Shown: positions 44,901 through 55,167 of the stretch, piece by piece
Position numbering within the stretch: the stretch's first letter is position 1
Layout: each line of letters begins with the position of its first letter
Made by a program: the position numbers and the translations under genes
DNA from: Hyunsoonleella jejuensis
GTDB lineage: Bacteria > Bacteroidota > Bacteroidia > Flavobacteriales > Flavobacteriaceae
DNA: 64,000 nucleotides
NCBI RefSeq assembly: GCF_900111025.1
Contig: NZ_FOFN01000003.1
Location: 558,001 to 622,000, forward strand
Direction of reading: 5' to 3'
Notes under the pieces: model-generated
What the model was told of the DNA's origin: nothing
What the model saw: only the letters and a program-made list of their open reading frames with translations
Databases searched by the model: none

Positions 44901-47598
44901 TAAAACAAGATGTGGTTTTACTCTCAACCCTAAAATAGGCATACTGATTTGTGGCGTTGAAACTCTCTGGGTTTTCGAGTGGTTCTTCACCATTAAAAGC
45001 CCTCCAGTAATTATCGTAATACGTGATTTCTACATCTGATAAATCTGTAACAATATCTGGAGCAACAGCAGTTAAATCTACTACAGAAAATGCGTCCTGG
45101 TCATCATCACAAACAATTATAGATTGGGGGTAATTAACAATGGGCGCTGTTATAATATTAATTTCAAGAGGTTTTATGGCAACACATCCACTTTGCGGAT
45201 TAGAAATTCTAGTATAAATGGTTTGGGGGTTATAATAGTTGTAAAATGTAGGGGGTAATCTATTTTCATCATTTTGGGCGTCAACTTCATTAAGATAATA
45301 TTCTATGGAAACGGGTGAGACACCTTCGGTTAAATCTGAGTTAAATGTATCGAGTATGATAGAAGTATAACCATCTGTATCTGTATCACAATAATCTACG
45401 CTATCAATATCTGGGAGTTCTAGTGCAGGATTTATAATTAAACTCACTAAAACATTAACTTTACAAATATCATCAATTACAGTTGTATAAAGTGTTTTTG
45501 GGCTTGAAGTTACGGTAATTGGGATACTTTCGTCCAGAGGATTTGTCTGATTATCCAAATCGTCTTGACTTTCATAAAACACCACATTAATATCTCCGTA
45601 TTCCCCTTTTATATCCTCTTCAATGCTATTTAAATCAAAATCTTCAATACCATCATTGGATATGTCGTCACAAACCTCATAGCTGTTGTAGTCAATTCCA
45701 AATTCTACAAGGTTGGTTTGTAATTCTAAAGTAGTCATAGAAAAACAGCCAGTAGTTTCATCATATACCCTAACATAGAGTAGTTGATAAAATTCTGTAG
45801 TATTGGTAAAGGCGGTTTCATTGGTTATGGCGTTAACACCATTTAGTGCGTCTGCCTCATTAAGGTGAAACGTTGTTGTAGCACCAGTAACTCCATTTAA
45901 TATGCTGTTTAAAGCAGTTGTTAAATCAAATTCTGCGATACCATCTGAGTTTTCTTCACAGGCATTTATCCAATGTCTATCGCTAATATTTATGTCAGGG
46001 TTAGGTTGTACCGTTACGTCTATAGTTGTAGTTGCGTGGCAGCCTGAAAAAGAATCGTAAACCCTTACAAATAAATTATCGGTAGGATTTATATTTGTAT
46101 AAAACGAATAAATGGGAAAGAAGCCACTATCAGCGTCCTGCTGAGAATAATGATATGTTACTATTTTTGTATTATCACCTCCCGTTATCTCATTATTTGA
46201 CTGGGATAAATCAATTTCCTTAAAACCATCATTGTCTAAATCGTCACAGACCAAAATGGGTTGAGGCTTTGTAACTGTTGGAGCTTCGTTTACAATTAAG
46301 TTGAAGGTAGGGTAGGCAATGCATCCATTATTAATGTCTTGAATTCTAACATAAATTAATTGTGGGTTGCTGGTGTTTGAATATGGAGATGTGATTGGGT
46401 TTGCGTTGTTTCTGGCATCGTCTTCAGATAAATGATAGGATATGTTATATGAACCTGATGGGACAGAATATAGAATCTCGTAGTATTTCAAGTCTAAATC
46501 AAAACTTTCTACACCATCATTACTATTGTCATCACATAGAATAAAATTGGTAATGTCTCCTGAAATTTGTTCTCCATTCAATGTTATTGCTATTTCGTCG
46601 TCTATCACACAACTGGAGTTATTTAGACCGATAGTTATTTCTACTTTATAGTTTCCAGATGTTGTAGCTGTAAGATTAGGAGTGTCTGCACCAGGAATTA
46701 CAATTCCATCTAAATACCAAGCATAAGTGGCTAAGCTATTGTTAATATCTGCATTTAAGTCAACGTTATTTGCGCAAGTTGAAATATCATCACCAAGATT
46801 TACTGAGGCATTAAAACTATTACCTTCGATAAAAACAGCGGAGTCAAAATTTTGATCATCTTGATCTGCAATAACCAATTTAATATGATATTTCACATTA
46901 GGTATTATAGATGCGTTTGCGGTTAAAACAGTTGTTCTACCATTAAAATTGGTGTCACCTTGATTATTGCCTTGAAAATAGGCTTCATTTTGAGCTGGAC
47001 AAAATCCTACGACTTCTTCCCTAATGGTTGTAGTGTTTACGGGAGTATTAGTGCCAGGTATTAAAGCGATATTTTCGTATGGATCTATAGTTCCAGCTTC
47101 TTTGATTAAAAAGGCAAAACCATCACTATAACTACATGGATTTGTTAAATAGTATTCTTCTGAAGCTAATAGGTAATTAAATTGTATTTGGTTTGAAAAC
47201 GATACAAAATCAAACTCTATAGTTGTGGCATTTAGGGTATTAATAATGCCCAATGCATTCTCTAAATCCGCATCGGTACCCCAGTTTTCTTCACCTTCAT
47301 TTAAAGTAGTTGTATTAATGGTGTTACCTGCTGAATTTACATTTCCGGTAGACAGTACTATGCCGTTTTCGAATGGGAAGGCAGAACTACCTTTCTCAAA
47401 ATACCCATAACTTTCTAAATTATTTATACTACCATTTATGTTTGAAGAGATATTACTAATTTCTACACAGCCTTGTGCCAAATTGTTTAAAATTAGTTGC
47501 TCTAATGGGATAGAGCTATCTGTGGTGATTTGTTGAGGAAAAACGTTGGTGTTAAAAAATAGAGTAAAAATAATGGATAGAAAGTAAAAATTCTTCAT
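41926..47598 (-). CDS. Giant secreted protein: choice-of-anchor L head, 14 Cys-Asp modules, T9SS type B tail
   Basis: This 1890-residue exported protein has a signal peptide at about 1-22. The head (about 30-275) is a choice-of-anchor L domain (FPFENGIVLSTGNVNSAGNT, EFDFVSFSNQIQFNYLLASE, DGFAFLIKEAG). An Ig-like domain is followed by 14 modules between about residues 355 and 1660. Each module begins like LCDVDYDGVVTFD and ends near a GC(Y/F/V) strand. Modules 12-14 repeat modules 9-11: matching cysteine codons lie exactly 837 nt apart. A PKD-like segment and the type B sorting tail (FLTPNNDGYFDTWHITG ... ending HFTLKR) close the protein. It is paralogous over its whole length to the next gene (47743-52587). 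No SprF/PorP-like partner is adjacent. Confidence 0.9.
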   Translation of the reverse strand: MKNFYFLSIIFTLFFNTNVFPQQITTDSSIPLEQLILNNLAQGCVEISNISSNINGSINNLESYGYFEKGSSAFPFENGIVLSTGNVNSAGNTINTTTLNEGEENWGTDADLENALGIINTLNATTIEFDFVSFSNQIQFNYLLASEEYYLTNPCSYSDGFAFLIKEAGTIDPYENIALIPGTNTPVNTTTIREEVVGFCPAQNEAYFQGNNQGDTNFNGRTTVLTANASIIPNVKYHIKLVIADQDDQNFDSAVFIEGNSFNASVNLGDDISTCANNVDLNADINNSLATYAWYLDGIVIPGADTPNLTATTSGNYKVEITIGLNNSSCVIDDEIAITLNGEQISGDITNFILCDDNSNDGVESFDLDLKYYEILYSVPSGSYNISYHLSEDDARNNANPITSPYSNTSNPQLIYVRIQDINNGCIAYPTFNLIVNEAPTVTKPQPILVCDDLDNDGFKEIDLSQSNNEITGGDNTKIVTYHYSQQDADSGFFPIYSFYTNINPTDNLFVRVYDSFSGCHATTTIDVTVQPNPDINISDRHWINACEENSDGIAEFDLTTALNSILNGVTGATTTFHLNEADALNGVNAITNETAFTNTTEFYQLLYVRVYDETTGCFSMTTLELQTNLVEFGIDYNSYEVCDDISNDGIEDFDLNSIEEDIKGEYGDINVVFYESQDDLDNQTNPLDESIPITVTSSPKTLYTTVIDDICKVNVLVSLIINPALELPDIDSVDYCDTDTDGYTSIILDTFNSDLTEGVSPVSIEYYLNEVDAQNDENRLPPTFYNYYNPQTIYTRISNPQSGCVAIKPLEINIITAPIVNYPQSIIVCDDDQDAFSVVDLTAVAPDIVTDLSDVEITYYDNYWRAFNGEEPLENPESFNATNQYAYFRVESKTTSCFNISYVYINVNTLPIFPEITIFENCESGTDDIADFYFYQKDNEILNGQWGKQVLYFETEQDAINRTNEIDKYNIYQNTSNPQTIYTRVESFTDPDCYGTSSFALEVGSIPLFNEPENIIICDDISNDGVELFDLNSTIDHIKEGINDNLNITLHTSAYDAEFGYNPIDPLFTNYVNPQPIYVRISNGTYCHGITDFTLSIVQVPVTTQPSPLVLCDVDYDGVVTFDITESELQILDVRQNNLVISYHKSQEGVDNHNEIITDPENYTNTSNPETVYIKINNTISNCSVSLPIELQVDLPPAIEEFETYEICDNPSKYFNLNDINQVIVPNDADAIITYYSTAANAEAGIMPLSTNYNYNTTNDNIFIRVESATRGCHYVYPFQLIVNPLPIANQPLDMEACDDVIADGFEIFDLSLQKPSILGGQLAEDFNITFHETNEEALNDTNALDENYNAQNGQDIYVRIENKITGCFSTTEFSTIVHNYPNQVNPITLCDVDYDETVVFDISANQNNVFPSPSSNIIISYFDDENLLNDDTAAIKDPKHYTNISNPQTIYVKVFNVSANCYNVINQELIVTSPPAIEEFQTYEICDNPSRYFNLNNINQVIVPNDADAIITYYSNAVDAEAKQTPLSTDYTYNTTNDTIYIRIESSTRGCHYVYPFQLVVNPLPVAHQPLDMEVCDNDYDNRYKFNLSNQNHQILGAQSPNEFTVTYYASDEDANSKENNHDNFYEIDTEEKLFARVENNQTGCYSITSFMAYVRRKPVNDIGDQVICLENFPLMVTIDTGFEEDTYAWEPFGQTTADIVIEEIGEYSVTVTTKYGCSTTKTFNVIESEQANIEFTETVDFSDPNNITITVSGIGDYLYQLDDREPQISNFFQNVPIGPRLITVIDINGCTSISKEVVVIDTPKFLTPNNDGYFDTWHITGVEQLEGTIIHIYDQYGKLIKSLAHNSPGWDGTYNGHHMPSNDYWFAAHVYYKGDEFDVKGHFTLKR
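42589..43425 (-). repeat. Intragenic tandem duplication, copy 2 (modules 12-14)
   Basis: This 837-nt (279-codon) unit is phased here on the module cysteine codons. It matches the adjacent unit at 43426-44262 in module order, with the highest similarity in the middle module (QVIVPNDADAIITYYS shared exactly). The following Cys codon (42586-42588) is also in phase. Confidence 0.75.
43426..44262 (-). repeat. Intragenic tandem duplication, copy 1 (modules 9-11)
   Basis: This is the N-terminal copy of the 837-nt unit. Cys codons of modules 9 and 12 (44260 and 43423) and of modules 11 and 14 (43702 and 42865) are each separated by exactly 837 nt, which shows a single in-frame block duplication rather than independent drift. 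Confidence 0.75.
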
Positions 47599-47742
47599 AC
47601 AGTTGATTGAACCAGTTAGCTAGGGGCGAACCAACTTATTTGTTAATAGCAAAGTAAATTTAGAATTTTATATGAAAAAATTAGTACTCAGTTAAGGGTA
47701 TATTTAAGAAAAAAGACGAACTGTTAAAAAACTTGGATATAA

Positions 47743-50700
47743 TTAGCGTTTCAAAGCAAAATGGCCTCTAATATTGAAACTTTCACCTTCATGAACGATA
47801 TCCGCTGAGAACCAATAATCGTCTGCAGGCATATTAGCACCATTAAACGTGCCATCCCACCCAGGAGAATTATGGGGTAACATTTTTAAAAGTTTACCAT
47901 GTCTGTTATAAATGTAAACAAGAGTTCCAGGTAATTGATCAGCTCCAGTTATATGCCATCTATCAAAAAAGCCATCGTTATTTGGAGTCACAAACTTTGG
48001 AATGTCAAAAATGAATACGGTGTCATATGCTGGTGAGCAACCATTTAAGTCTATCACTGTTATGTCGTGGCTTCCTATTGTAACATTATCAAAAACATTA
48101 GATGTTTGGGGTTCGCCATTATCTAATATAAACCTATAATCTCCAGTGGCATTTGCATCTATATTTACAGTAATGCTATTTGGGTCTGCAAAATTAACCG
48201 TTGTACTTGGGTTTAAAGGCGCCTGTTGCGATTCTATCACCTCAAAATCTTGAGTGTACATACAGCCATTAGATTTGGTAACCGTAACTGCGTAAGTACC
48301 GATCTGGCTTGCGTTAACTAAAGTTATTTCAGGAGTAGTTGCGCCATTAGACCACAGATATGTATCACCCGCGTTTCCAGTTTCAGCACTTATGGTAAGC
48401 GGAAGGTCATCTGTACACAGAGCTACAACATCGTTAATGGGAATAACAGGAAGGGGCAACACTTGTGTATTAAACTGAGTGATAGCGTAACAGCCAGTAT
48501 TTCTGTTTTCCAATCTAGCGTATATAGTTTGATTTAGGTTTACTTCATGGAAAGTATCTAACGGATTTATGTCGTCTTGCGCATCAACCGATGAGCTATG
48601 ATACGATATTTCATAATCAGATGCATTTTGAGTACCTAATATATCAGCGGCAGTTTCTACCAGATTAAATTGTAAAATACCATCAAAATCATCATCACAA
48701 TAAATTAAATCTTGCGGCGGATTTGCTATTGGATTTTGATTGACTTGCAAAGTAAAGCTTCCGTAACCAATGCAACCGGTGGATAAGTCTTCCATACGAG
48801 TATAAATAACGTGACTGTTTGAAGTGTAATTAAAATTTGTACTAAGCGCATTGTTATTATTTTGAGCATCGGTTGGATTGCTGTAGTATGTAATGCCTAC
48901 AGTGCTTAAATCTTCAACTATAATATCATCCATTATTGATAAATCGAATATATCTGCGTCGTTGTCACATATTTCGTAAGTTCCATTAAATTGGATAATG
49001 GGTAGAGGTGTTACTGCAAGTTGTAATGGTAATACTGTATAGCACGTTGTAAGCGTATTCGTTACTTTAATATATACGGTTTTAGAGTTTGAAACGTATG
49101 TATTGGGGTTGGTAATGGCCAAAGCATCGTTATCAACATCATCAATATTTTCGAAATAATTAACAACCGTGCCAGTTTGTATCCTATCAAAGTTTTCATA
49201 TTGAGCATTATCTAAGTCAAACGTTACGAAACCATCATAGTCATCATCACATAAATCAAAAATATCGGCATCAGATAGGTCTGGAGCAGCTACAACGTTT
49301 ATACCAAAATCTTCAACAACAAAACAGTCAGAATCTTGATTATCTATCCTTACATAAAGTTGCTGTGGATTAGTAGTATTAGTAAAAGCTAAAGGAATAG
49401 GGTTTATATTTTCTAAAGCATTAAATTCACTTAAAAAGAAATTGATATCTAAATTTGTTGTTGAACCTTGAGAGATTTCTTCTATTTTTTCATTTAAATC
49501 AAAAACACCAATACCGTCATTACTATTATCATCACAAATTAAGAAAGAAGAAGGAGGATTGTAATCTGGATTTGCTCCAACCTCTATAAAAAATGATGAT
49601 GTGGCATTACAATTAGCATCAGTAATGTTTTCAACGCGAACATAAATTGTTTGTGGGCTCGATGTATTTGTGTAAAGGCTTGTTTTGTCTATTGGCGTTG
49701 TAAATGCGGCATCCTCAAAGTAAAATACTTCTTTTCCTGTTTGACCATTTAGTATTTCGGCATCCCAATCAGAAAACAAGAACTCGGTGCGCTCGTCATT
49801 ATCATCCTCACAAAGTTGAAAATTACTGATAGTTCCAAAAACAGGAACGGTATTAACAATGATTTCTAGATTCGCTATTGCATAACAACCAGAAACTGTA
49901 CTCTCTACCCTAACGTAAACAGTTTGTGTTCCAGTTTCAAAATTTGTAACATCTGTAATTGGATTTGTATTATTATTGGCTTCATCAAAAGCGGTAAAGA
50001 AATTTATATCTAAACCTGAGGTACTGGTAACAATTTCTGGTATTTTATCATTAAGGTTTAAAATAGTAAGTCCATCATCGTCATTATCACAAATTAGCCA
50101 TGGAGACGGTTGAGATATTGGTGGTGCTGGCCGAACCTCTATTTCAAAAACTTCAACCGTATTACATCCGGTATCTATATTTTCAATTCTGGCGTAAATA
50201 GTTTCAGTAGGTGAAGTATTTGCGTAAAATGGCGGTAATGGATTTATGTTTGTATCGGCATCAGTTTGTGATCCAAAATAAGACACGGTAAAATCTATAT
50301 TTCCGGCAGTAATTAGGTCGTCAAAAGTCGCTAGCTCTATACTAACCACACCATCGTCGTCGTCGTCACAATATGGAACAGGTGCAATAGGATTAAAAAC
50401 TAAAACCGGATTTACTAGAAGATTGATATCCGAAACCTCCGTACAACTGCCATTACCAATGCTTATAATTAGATTTGTTGGATTCGAAGCAGCGTAAATT
50501 TGATTTTTATCTAAAGGATTGTTGTTGTCAAAATCTGTTTGAGTTTCATAAAAAGTTACCGTTACTCCTGGGAGTTCGTTAGCGATATATGTTTCAACCA
50601 CGTATAAATTAAAATCTGCTATACCGTCATTTGATCCGTCATCGCATAAAGCAAAATCTCCTGTATCTGTACCGGTTAATAATAAGTTTGTATGAATTTC

Positions 50701-52587
50701 TAGAGGAACTACTGAGGCACAACCGGTAATGTTATCTTCTATACGAACAAAAACTGTTTGCACATCTGGTGTTATATTTTGGTAATTTGTTTCGTTAGCT
50801 ATGGCATTTATACCTTCGTTGGCGTCGGCTAAACTTTCATGAAAAGTCGTGCTTACTCCTGTTAAACCTTGGAGAATATCGTTAATGGCTTGAGTTAAAT
50901 CAAAAGTATCAGTGCCATCATGATCTGTATCACAACCATCTAAAGGGATAGGGTCTCTATTTACAATAGGGCTGTTTGTAATATCTACGGTTAATGTACT
51001 TGTGGTATAGCAACCAGTGGAAGCATTTACTACCCTAACAAATAAAGATTCAGTAGGCGTATTGCTATTGATGTACGGTATTGGTATAGGGTTGTTACCA
51101 TTGTTTGCGTCTACAGTATTGTAATGATAGGTTACAACTAAATTGTTGTCTCCAGATGTAATTTCATCATTTTTTACGCTTAAATCTATGGTTGTAAAGC
51201 CATCACTTGGGTCGTTATCGCTATCGCAAATAGCCAAATTCGCTGGGGGTGTTATATTTGGTATAGTGTTTACAACAATATTAAACGAAGTGTAAGCCAC
51301 ACATCCAGAATCTAAATCGTCTATTCTTACAAAAATAGGTTGACTTAATGATGTGTTTTGTATTGGACTTGTTATTTGGTTATTCCCAGAACGGGCCTCA
51401 GCATCAGATAAATGATAACTAAAGGTAAAGTTTGTAAAGTTAATGATAGTTGCCAGTTCTGCATCTTTTGTGGAAAGGTCAAATGTTTCTACTTCATCGC
51501 CACTTAAGTCATCACATAGTTGATAATCTGAAATGCCATTTAGAGTGATTTCGTTTTGAATGTTTACTATAATTTCATCTTCTTCAATACAGCTTGATGA
51601 GCCTAAAGGTGTGGTAATTTCTACTCTGTAATTTCCACTTTGGGTAACATTTAGTGTTGTATTGGTTTCTCCAGAAATAGGCGTTGTACTGCCGTTTAAA
51701 AACCATTGATAGGTCGATGAAGGATTTTGAATATCGGCATCTAACGTTACTGAGCTTGCACATGTTGAAATATCTTCACCAAGGTCAAGTATTTTAAAAC
51801 TATCTCCTTCAATAAAAACAGCCGAATCAAATCTTTGATCTGCTTGATCTGCAATTACTAACTTTATGTGGTATTGTACATAAGGTATTATCGTTGCCGT
51901 AGCTGTTAGCACTTCAGTTCTACCATTGTAATTGGTGTCACCAATATTATAGCCATCAAAATATTGTTCGTTTTGTGCAGGACAAACCCCTACGATTTCA
52001 TCGTGCACAGTATTGGTGCTTACTGGCGTTGTTGTTCCAGGTACTACTGCAATATTTTGGTAGGGGCCGGTACTACTGGCTTCTCTAATTAAAAATGCAA
52101 AGCCGTCCGAGAATTGGCAAGGGTTGATGCCTGAGTATTCTTCTGATGCTAATAAATAATTAAATTGTACTTGGTTGGATATGGAAACAAAATCAAATTC
52201 AATTGAAGTAGCATTTAAAAAGTTGTTGCTGCCTAGAGCTGCTTCTAAATCTAGGTCTGTTCCCCAAGTGGTTGCCCCTTCGCTTAGGTCGGTAGTTATT
52301 AGTGTGTTTCCACCAGATTCTGCGTTTCCAGTAGAGAGCATAATACCACTTTCAAAAGGAAAATTGGAAGTGCCACGACTAAATTCTGCAAAACTTCTAA
52401 AACCATTACTATCTCCATTTACAAGTGATGTAACATTGGAAACCTCAACACAGCCATCTACCAAATTATCCTCGATAAGTTGGTTCACAGTAACGTTTCC
52501 ATTAACGTTAATTTGTTGTGCAACAAGGGAATATGCACTAAATATAAGTGCGATAAGAATAATATTGAAATGTGGGGGCTGTTTCAA
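47743..52587 (-). CDS. Giant secreted protein: choice-of-anchor L head, 11 Cys-Asp modules, T9SS type B tail
   Basis: This 1614-residue protein has the same plan as the preceding gene product. It has a signal peptide (about 1-24, IILIALIFSAYSLVAQ), a choice-of-anchor L domain (FPFESGIMLSTGNAESGGNT, NATSIEFDFVSISNQVQF), an Ig-like domain and 11 modules between about residues 359 and 1385. A PKD-like piece and the type B tail (FVTPNNDGFFDRWHITG ... ending HFALKR) follow. The only available start is TTG at 52585-52587, which immediately precedes a good signal peptide. It is the likely ancestor-like form of the 1890-aa paralogue, which has three more modules. A surface adhesin or matrix role is inferred from architecture only. 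Confidence 0.88.
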   Translation of the reverse strand: MKQPPHFNIILIALIFSAYSLVAQQINVNGNVTVNQLIEDNLVDGCVEVSNVTSLVNGDSNGFRSFAEFSRGTSNFPFESGIMLSTGNAESGGNTLITTDLSEGATTWGTDLDLEAALGSNNFLNATSIEFDFVSISNQVQFNYLLASEEYSGINPCQFSDGFAFLIREASSTGPYQNIAVVPGTTTPVSTNTVHDEIVGVCPAQNEQYFDGYNIGDTNYNGRTEVLTATATIIPYVQYHIKLVIADQADQRFDSAVFIEGDSFKILDLGEDISTCASSVTLDADIQNPSSTYQWFLNGSTTPISGETNTTLNVTQSGNYRVEITTPLGSSSCIEEDEIIVNIQNEITLNGISDYQLCDDLSGDEVETFDLSTKDAELATIINFTNFTFSYHLSDAEARSGNNQITSPIQNTSLSQPIFVRIDDLDSGCVAYTSFNIVVNTIPNITPPANLAICDSDNDPSDGFTTIDLSVKNDEITSGDNNLVVTYHYNTVDANNGNNPIPIPYINSNTPTESLFVRVVNASTGCYTTSTLTVDITNSPIVNRDPIPLDGCDTDHDGTDTFDLTQAINDILQGLTGVSTTFHESLADANEGINAIANETNYQNITPDVQTVFVRIEDNITGCASVVPLEIHTNLLLTGTDTGDFALCDDGSNDGIADFNLYVVETYIANELPGVTVTFYETQTDFDNNNPLDKNQIYAASNPTNLIISIGNGSCTEVSDINLLVNPVLVFNPIAPVPYCDDDDDGVVSIELATFDDLITAGNIDFTVSYFGSQTDADTNINPLPPFYANTSPTETIYARIENIDTGCNTVEVFEIEVRPAPPISQPSPWLICDNDDDGLTILNLNDKIPEIVTSTSGLDINFFTAFDEANNNTNPITDVTNFETGTQTVYVRVESTVSGCYAIANLEIIVNTVPVFGTISNFQLCEDDNDERTEFLFSDWDAEILNGQTGKEVFYFEDAAFTTPIDKTSLYTNTSSPQTIYVRVENITDANCNATSSFFIEVGANPDYNPPSSFLICDDNSNDGIGVFDLNEKIEEISQGSTTNLDINFFLSEFNALENINPIPLAFTNTTNPQQLYVRIDNQDSDCFVVEDFGINVVAAPDLSDADIFDLCDDDYDGFVTFDLDNAQYENFDRIQTGTVVNYFENIDDVDNDALAITNPNTYVSNSKTVYIKVTNTLTTCYTVLPLQLAVTPLPIIQFNGTYEICDNDADIFDLSIMDDIIVEDLSTVGITYYSNPTDAQNNNNALSTNFNYTSNSHVIYTRMEDLSTGCIGYGSFTLQVNQNPIANPPQDLIYCDDDFDGILQFNLVETAADILGTQNASDYEISYHSSSVDAQDDINPLDTFHEVNLNQTIYARLENRNTGCYAITQFNTQVLPLPVIPINDVVALCTDDLPLTISAETGNAGDTYLWSNGATTPEITLVNASQIGTYAVTVTKSNGCMYTQDFEVIESQQAPLNPSTTVNFADPNSITVNIDANATGDYRFILDNGEPQTSNVFDNVTIGSHDITVIDLNGCSPAYDTVFIFDIPKFVTPNNDGFFDRWHITGADQLPGTLVYIYNRHGKLLKMLPHNSPGWDGTFNGANMPADDYWFSADIVHEGESFNIRGHFALKR

Positions 52588-52706
52588 TGTATCTAATTTG
52601 GGTAAAACTACAACTTTTTAAAGATGTATTGCAGTATCGAAAGTAAATATATTTTAGACGAAACGCAAAAAAATACGATAAAAAGCAATAAAAATAAGTT
52701 TTAGTA

Positions 52707-55163
52707 TTAATTTTTTAGTGTGAAATGGTCTTTAAACAATCTTCCATCTTCCAACAGGACAGAGAACCAATAGTCATCACTAGGTAATAATTGTCCGTTA
52801 AAAACACCATCCCATCCTTCTTCTAAAGGCGATAGTTCTTTTAGTAATTTACCATACCTGTTGTAAATCAATATTTTAGCCTGTGATTGAAAGGTATTTG
52901 AAATTCCATATACTTGCCAAGTATCATTTTCTCCATCGTTATTAGGCGTAAAGAATTTAGGAAAACCAATTACAGAAACATCTTGTTGAATAGTGCCACA
53001 GTTGTTCTCAATATCTCTTACCAGAATGGTGTAAATACCCGGTTTTATATTCTCAAAAGTGTTATTCTCTTGATAATCGTAACTTATACCATCGGCATTA
53101 ACTAGGCTATACTCGTAAATGCCTTCTCCAAGGGCGTTAACAGTTATAGTATTATTTTGGGCGGCATCCGTAATGTCTATGGATTCAATGTTTGCAATAT
53201 TTGATGCCTCAACCACTATTTCTCTTTCTTTTGTACATCCTGTAATTCTATTTGTAACCGTAACAGAATAGTTACCTATTTCATTAACTTGAATGGTATA
53301 ATCTTGCTCTCCTGACGACCAATTGTATAGGAAGTCTGAAATGTTGCCGCTATTTAGACTCGCATTTATTAGGATAGGTTGGGGAAATGAGTTTAGACAA
53401 TATTTTGCAACTGCTTCGGTTTCTATATCTGGCAAAGGGTTTACAATTAGTTGAATCTCACTAATACCATAGCAGTCATTGTTATTTTCAACCCTGGCAT
53501 AAATGGTTTGTGAATTAGCAATTGTATTTGTGTAGGTGTTGTTCAAACTATTTTGTTCAATAAGGGCATCTTCATAGCTTTCAAAATATGAAATATCTAA
53601 GCCGGTTGGAAGTCCGTTAACAATATCAGCATCGGCATCATTCAAATTAAACATGTAAAACCCATCTTCTGTACCGTCATCGTCACAGGTTGTAATACTG
53701 GTGTTAAAAGAATCTGTAAGACTCACATCAAGTGTTAATTCTGCATCTGTAACGCATGATGTGATATCATTTATAACTTCAACGTAAATAGTTTGTGGGT
53801 TTGTAGCATTTAAATATGTATCGGGATTAATAATTTCATCTGATCTGGCATTATCTACATAGAATTTTGTTGAAAGATTATCAACACCATTTGTTAAAAT
53901 AGTATTGGCTTCATTTAGATTGAAAATGGTTAGACCATCTGTAACGCCATCCTCATCACATTGCAAAATATTGTGGTCTATTCTTGTTGCTGCTGGGTTC
54001 ACAACCAATAGAAGGGGAGAGATGCTGAAGCAATTTGCGTTAAACGCATCTTCAATTCTCACGTAAATTTCTTCATTAAATGGGGTATTGTTGTAATAAC
54101 TGTTTGGAACTATTGTAGCGGGCATGTTAAGCTCTGCTCCTATCTGCGTACTATGATAAGTTATGTTGATTTCGGATGGATTTTGTCCGTTTAAAATCTC
54201 ATTAGTTTTGCTAGAAAGTGTAAATACCGCTCTTCCATTGGTATTATCGCCATCATTTAAATCATCACAAATTACATAATCTGATGGTGTTGCAAAATTA
54301 GGGCCTAAATTTACATTAAGATTAAACTGAGTAAGTTCAAAACACTCGGTATTATTATTCGTAATTCTTGCGTAGATTATTTGTGGATTTGCTATGTTAG
54401 TATAAGGGCTTGATAATGGATTTATACCAATGTTAGCATCACTTTCAGATATATGATAAGTAACGGTAACATCATTTTGTGTTCCCAAAATAGTATTGGT
54501 ATTGTTTTCTAAATTAAAAGGCATAAAGCCATCATTGAATGGTGCCAAATTATCACAACTTTCTAGATTAATTGGTGTATTTGATATATCTGCGCTATTT
54601 ACGGGAGGATCAGCGAAACTAGCCGAACCTGTCCAGTCTAAAAAAAAAGCGCTTCCTCCAATTGGTCTGTCGATAACTATATAATAGGTTTCACCTACTT
54701 GTACATCTAGCCATTGTACAAAACTATCTCCACTAGCTCCAGGACCTTCACTAAAGTCTGTAGATGATCCATTCATACCCGTAAAATTACTAGTTAAACC
54801 AGCCTGTACAGGATTTGTTGTAGAGCATCTAATAGCGGACCCTATATTACTACAAGATACATTGGGACCAAAAACGAAAAAATCATAATCCTCGTTAATA
54901 TCAGCTACTGAAGGGCGTATGGTAAAACCCAATGTGCCAGCTGTTACAGTAGTAACCTTTAGCCATACACTGTTGTTTTCTTGACTAGAGCAATTAATGC
55001 CAAACCCTAACTCTTGGGTACCGATACCATTAACATCTAAATTTAATTGCGAGTTTCCACAGGCAATTACGGCTGCAATACAATCTGTAGGTTCTTGTCC
55101 TAATAAGAAACTAAAAGGTACTAGAAACGATAAAAAATAAATTAGTTTTTTATAAAATTTCAA
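52707..55163 (-). CDS. Secreted T9SS type B protein with PPC-like head and 4 Cys-Asp modules
   Basis: About 818 residues from the TTG at 55161-55163, which gives KFYKKLIYFLSFLVPFSFLL as signal peptide. A longer frame from an ATG at 55208 would overlap the upstream gene by 41 nt and put 15 extra residues before the signal. The TTG lies 4 nt after the upstream TAG, suggesting reinitiation. The head (about 25-185) is a beta-rich PPC-like domain (NSVWLKVTTVTAGTLGFTIR, QVGETYYIVIDRPIGG). Four Cys-Asp modules, an Ig-like domain and the type B tail (FFTPNNDGENDTWQVYG ... ending HFTLKN) follow. The last about 440 residues are strongly similar to the C-terminal part of the neighbouring 906-aa protein. 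Confidence 0.85.
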   Translation of the reverse strand: MKFYKKLIYFLSFLVPFSFLLGQEPTDCIAAVIACGNSQLNLDVNGIGTQELGFGINCSSQENNSVWLKVTTVTAGTLGFTIRPSVADINEDYDFFVFGPNVSCSNIGSAIRCSTTNPVQAGLTSNFTGMNGSSTDFSEGPGASGDSFVQWLDVQVGETYYIVIDRPIGGSAFFLDWTGSASFADPPVNSADISNTPINLESCDNLAPFNDGFMPFNLENNTNTILGTQNDVTVTYHISESDANIGINPLSSPYTNIANPQIIYARITNNNTECFELTQFNLNVNLGPNFATPSDYVICDDLNDGDNTNGRAVFTLSSKTNEILNGQNPSEINITYHSTQIGAELNMPATIVPNSYYNNTPFNEEIYVRIEDAFNANCFSISPLLLVVNPAATRIDHNILQCDEDGVTDGLTIFNLNEANTILTNGVDNLSTKFYVDNARSDEIINPDTYLNATNPQTIYVEVINDITSCVTDAELTLDVSLTDSFNTSITTCDDDGTEDGFYMFNLNDADADIVNGLPTGLDISYFESYEDALIEQNSLNNTYTNTIANSQTIYARVENNNDCYGISEIQLIVNPLPDIETEAVAKYCLNSFPQPILINASLNSGNISDFLYNWSSGEQDYTIQVNEIGNYSVTVTNRITGCTKEREIVVEASNIANIESIDITDAAQNNTITVNALGEGIYEYSLVNADGISYDYQENNTFENIKPGIYTILVRDIENNCGTIQQDVSVIGFPKFFTPNNDGENDTWQVYGISNTFQSQAKILIYNRYGKLLKELSPLEEGWDGVFNGQLLPSDDYWFSVLLEDGRLFKDHFTLKN

Positions 55164-55167
55164 CTTA

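Noticed and set aside
36057-52587. Repeat-rich DNA that could be taken for a CRISPR or satellite array
   Set aside because: The periodicity is about 280 nt, in frame and diverged at DNA level. It is explained by protein modules; there are no short identical repeats with unique spacers.
52175-52621. A 148-codon open frame antisense to the third giant gene
   Set aside because: It lies fully inside a strongly supported coding region, with a composition typical of a shadow frame. The same holds for the other long antisense frames over htpG, uvrB, the E2 gene and rho.
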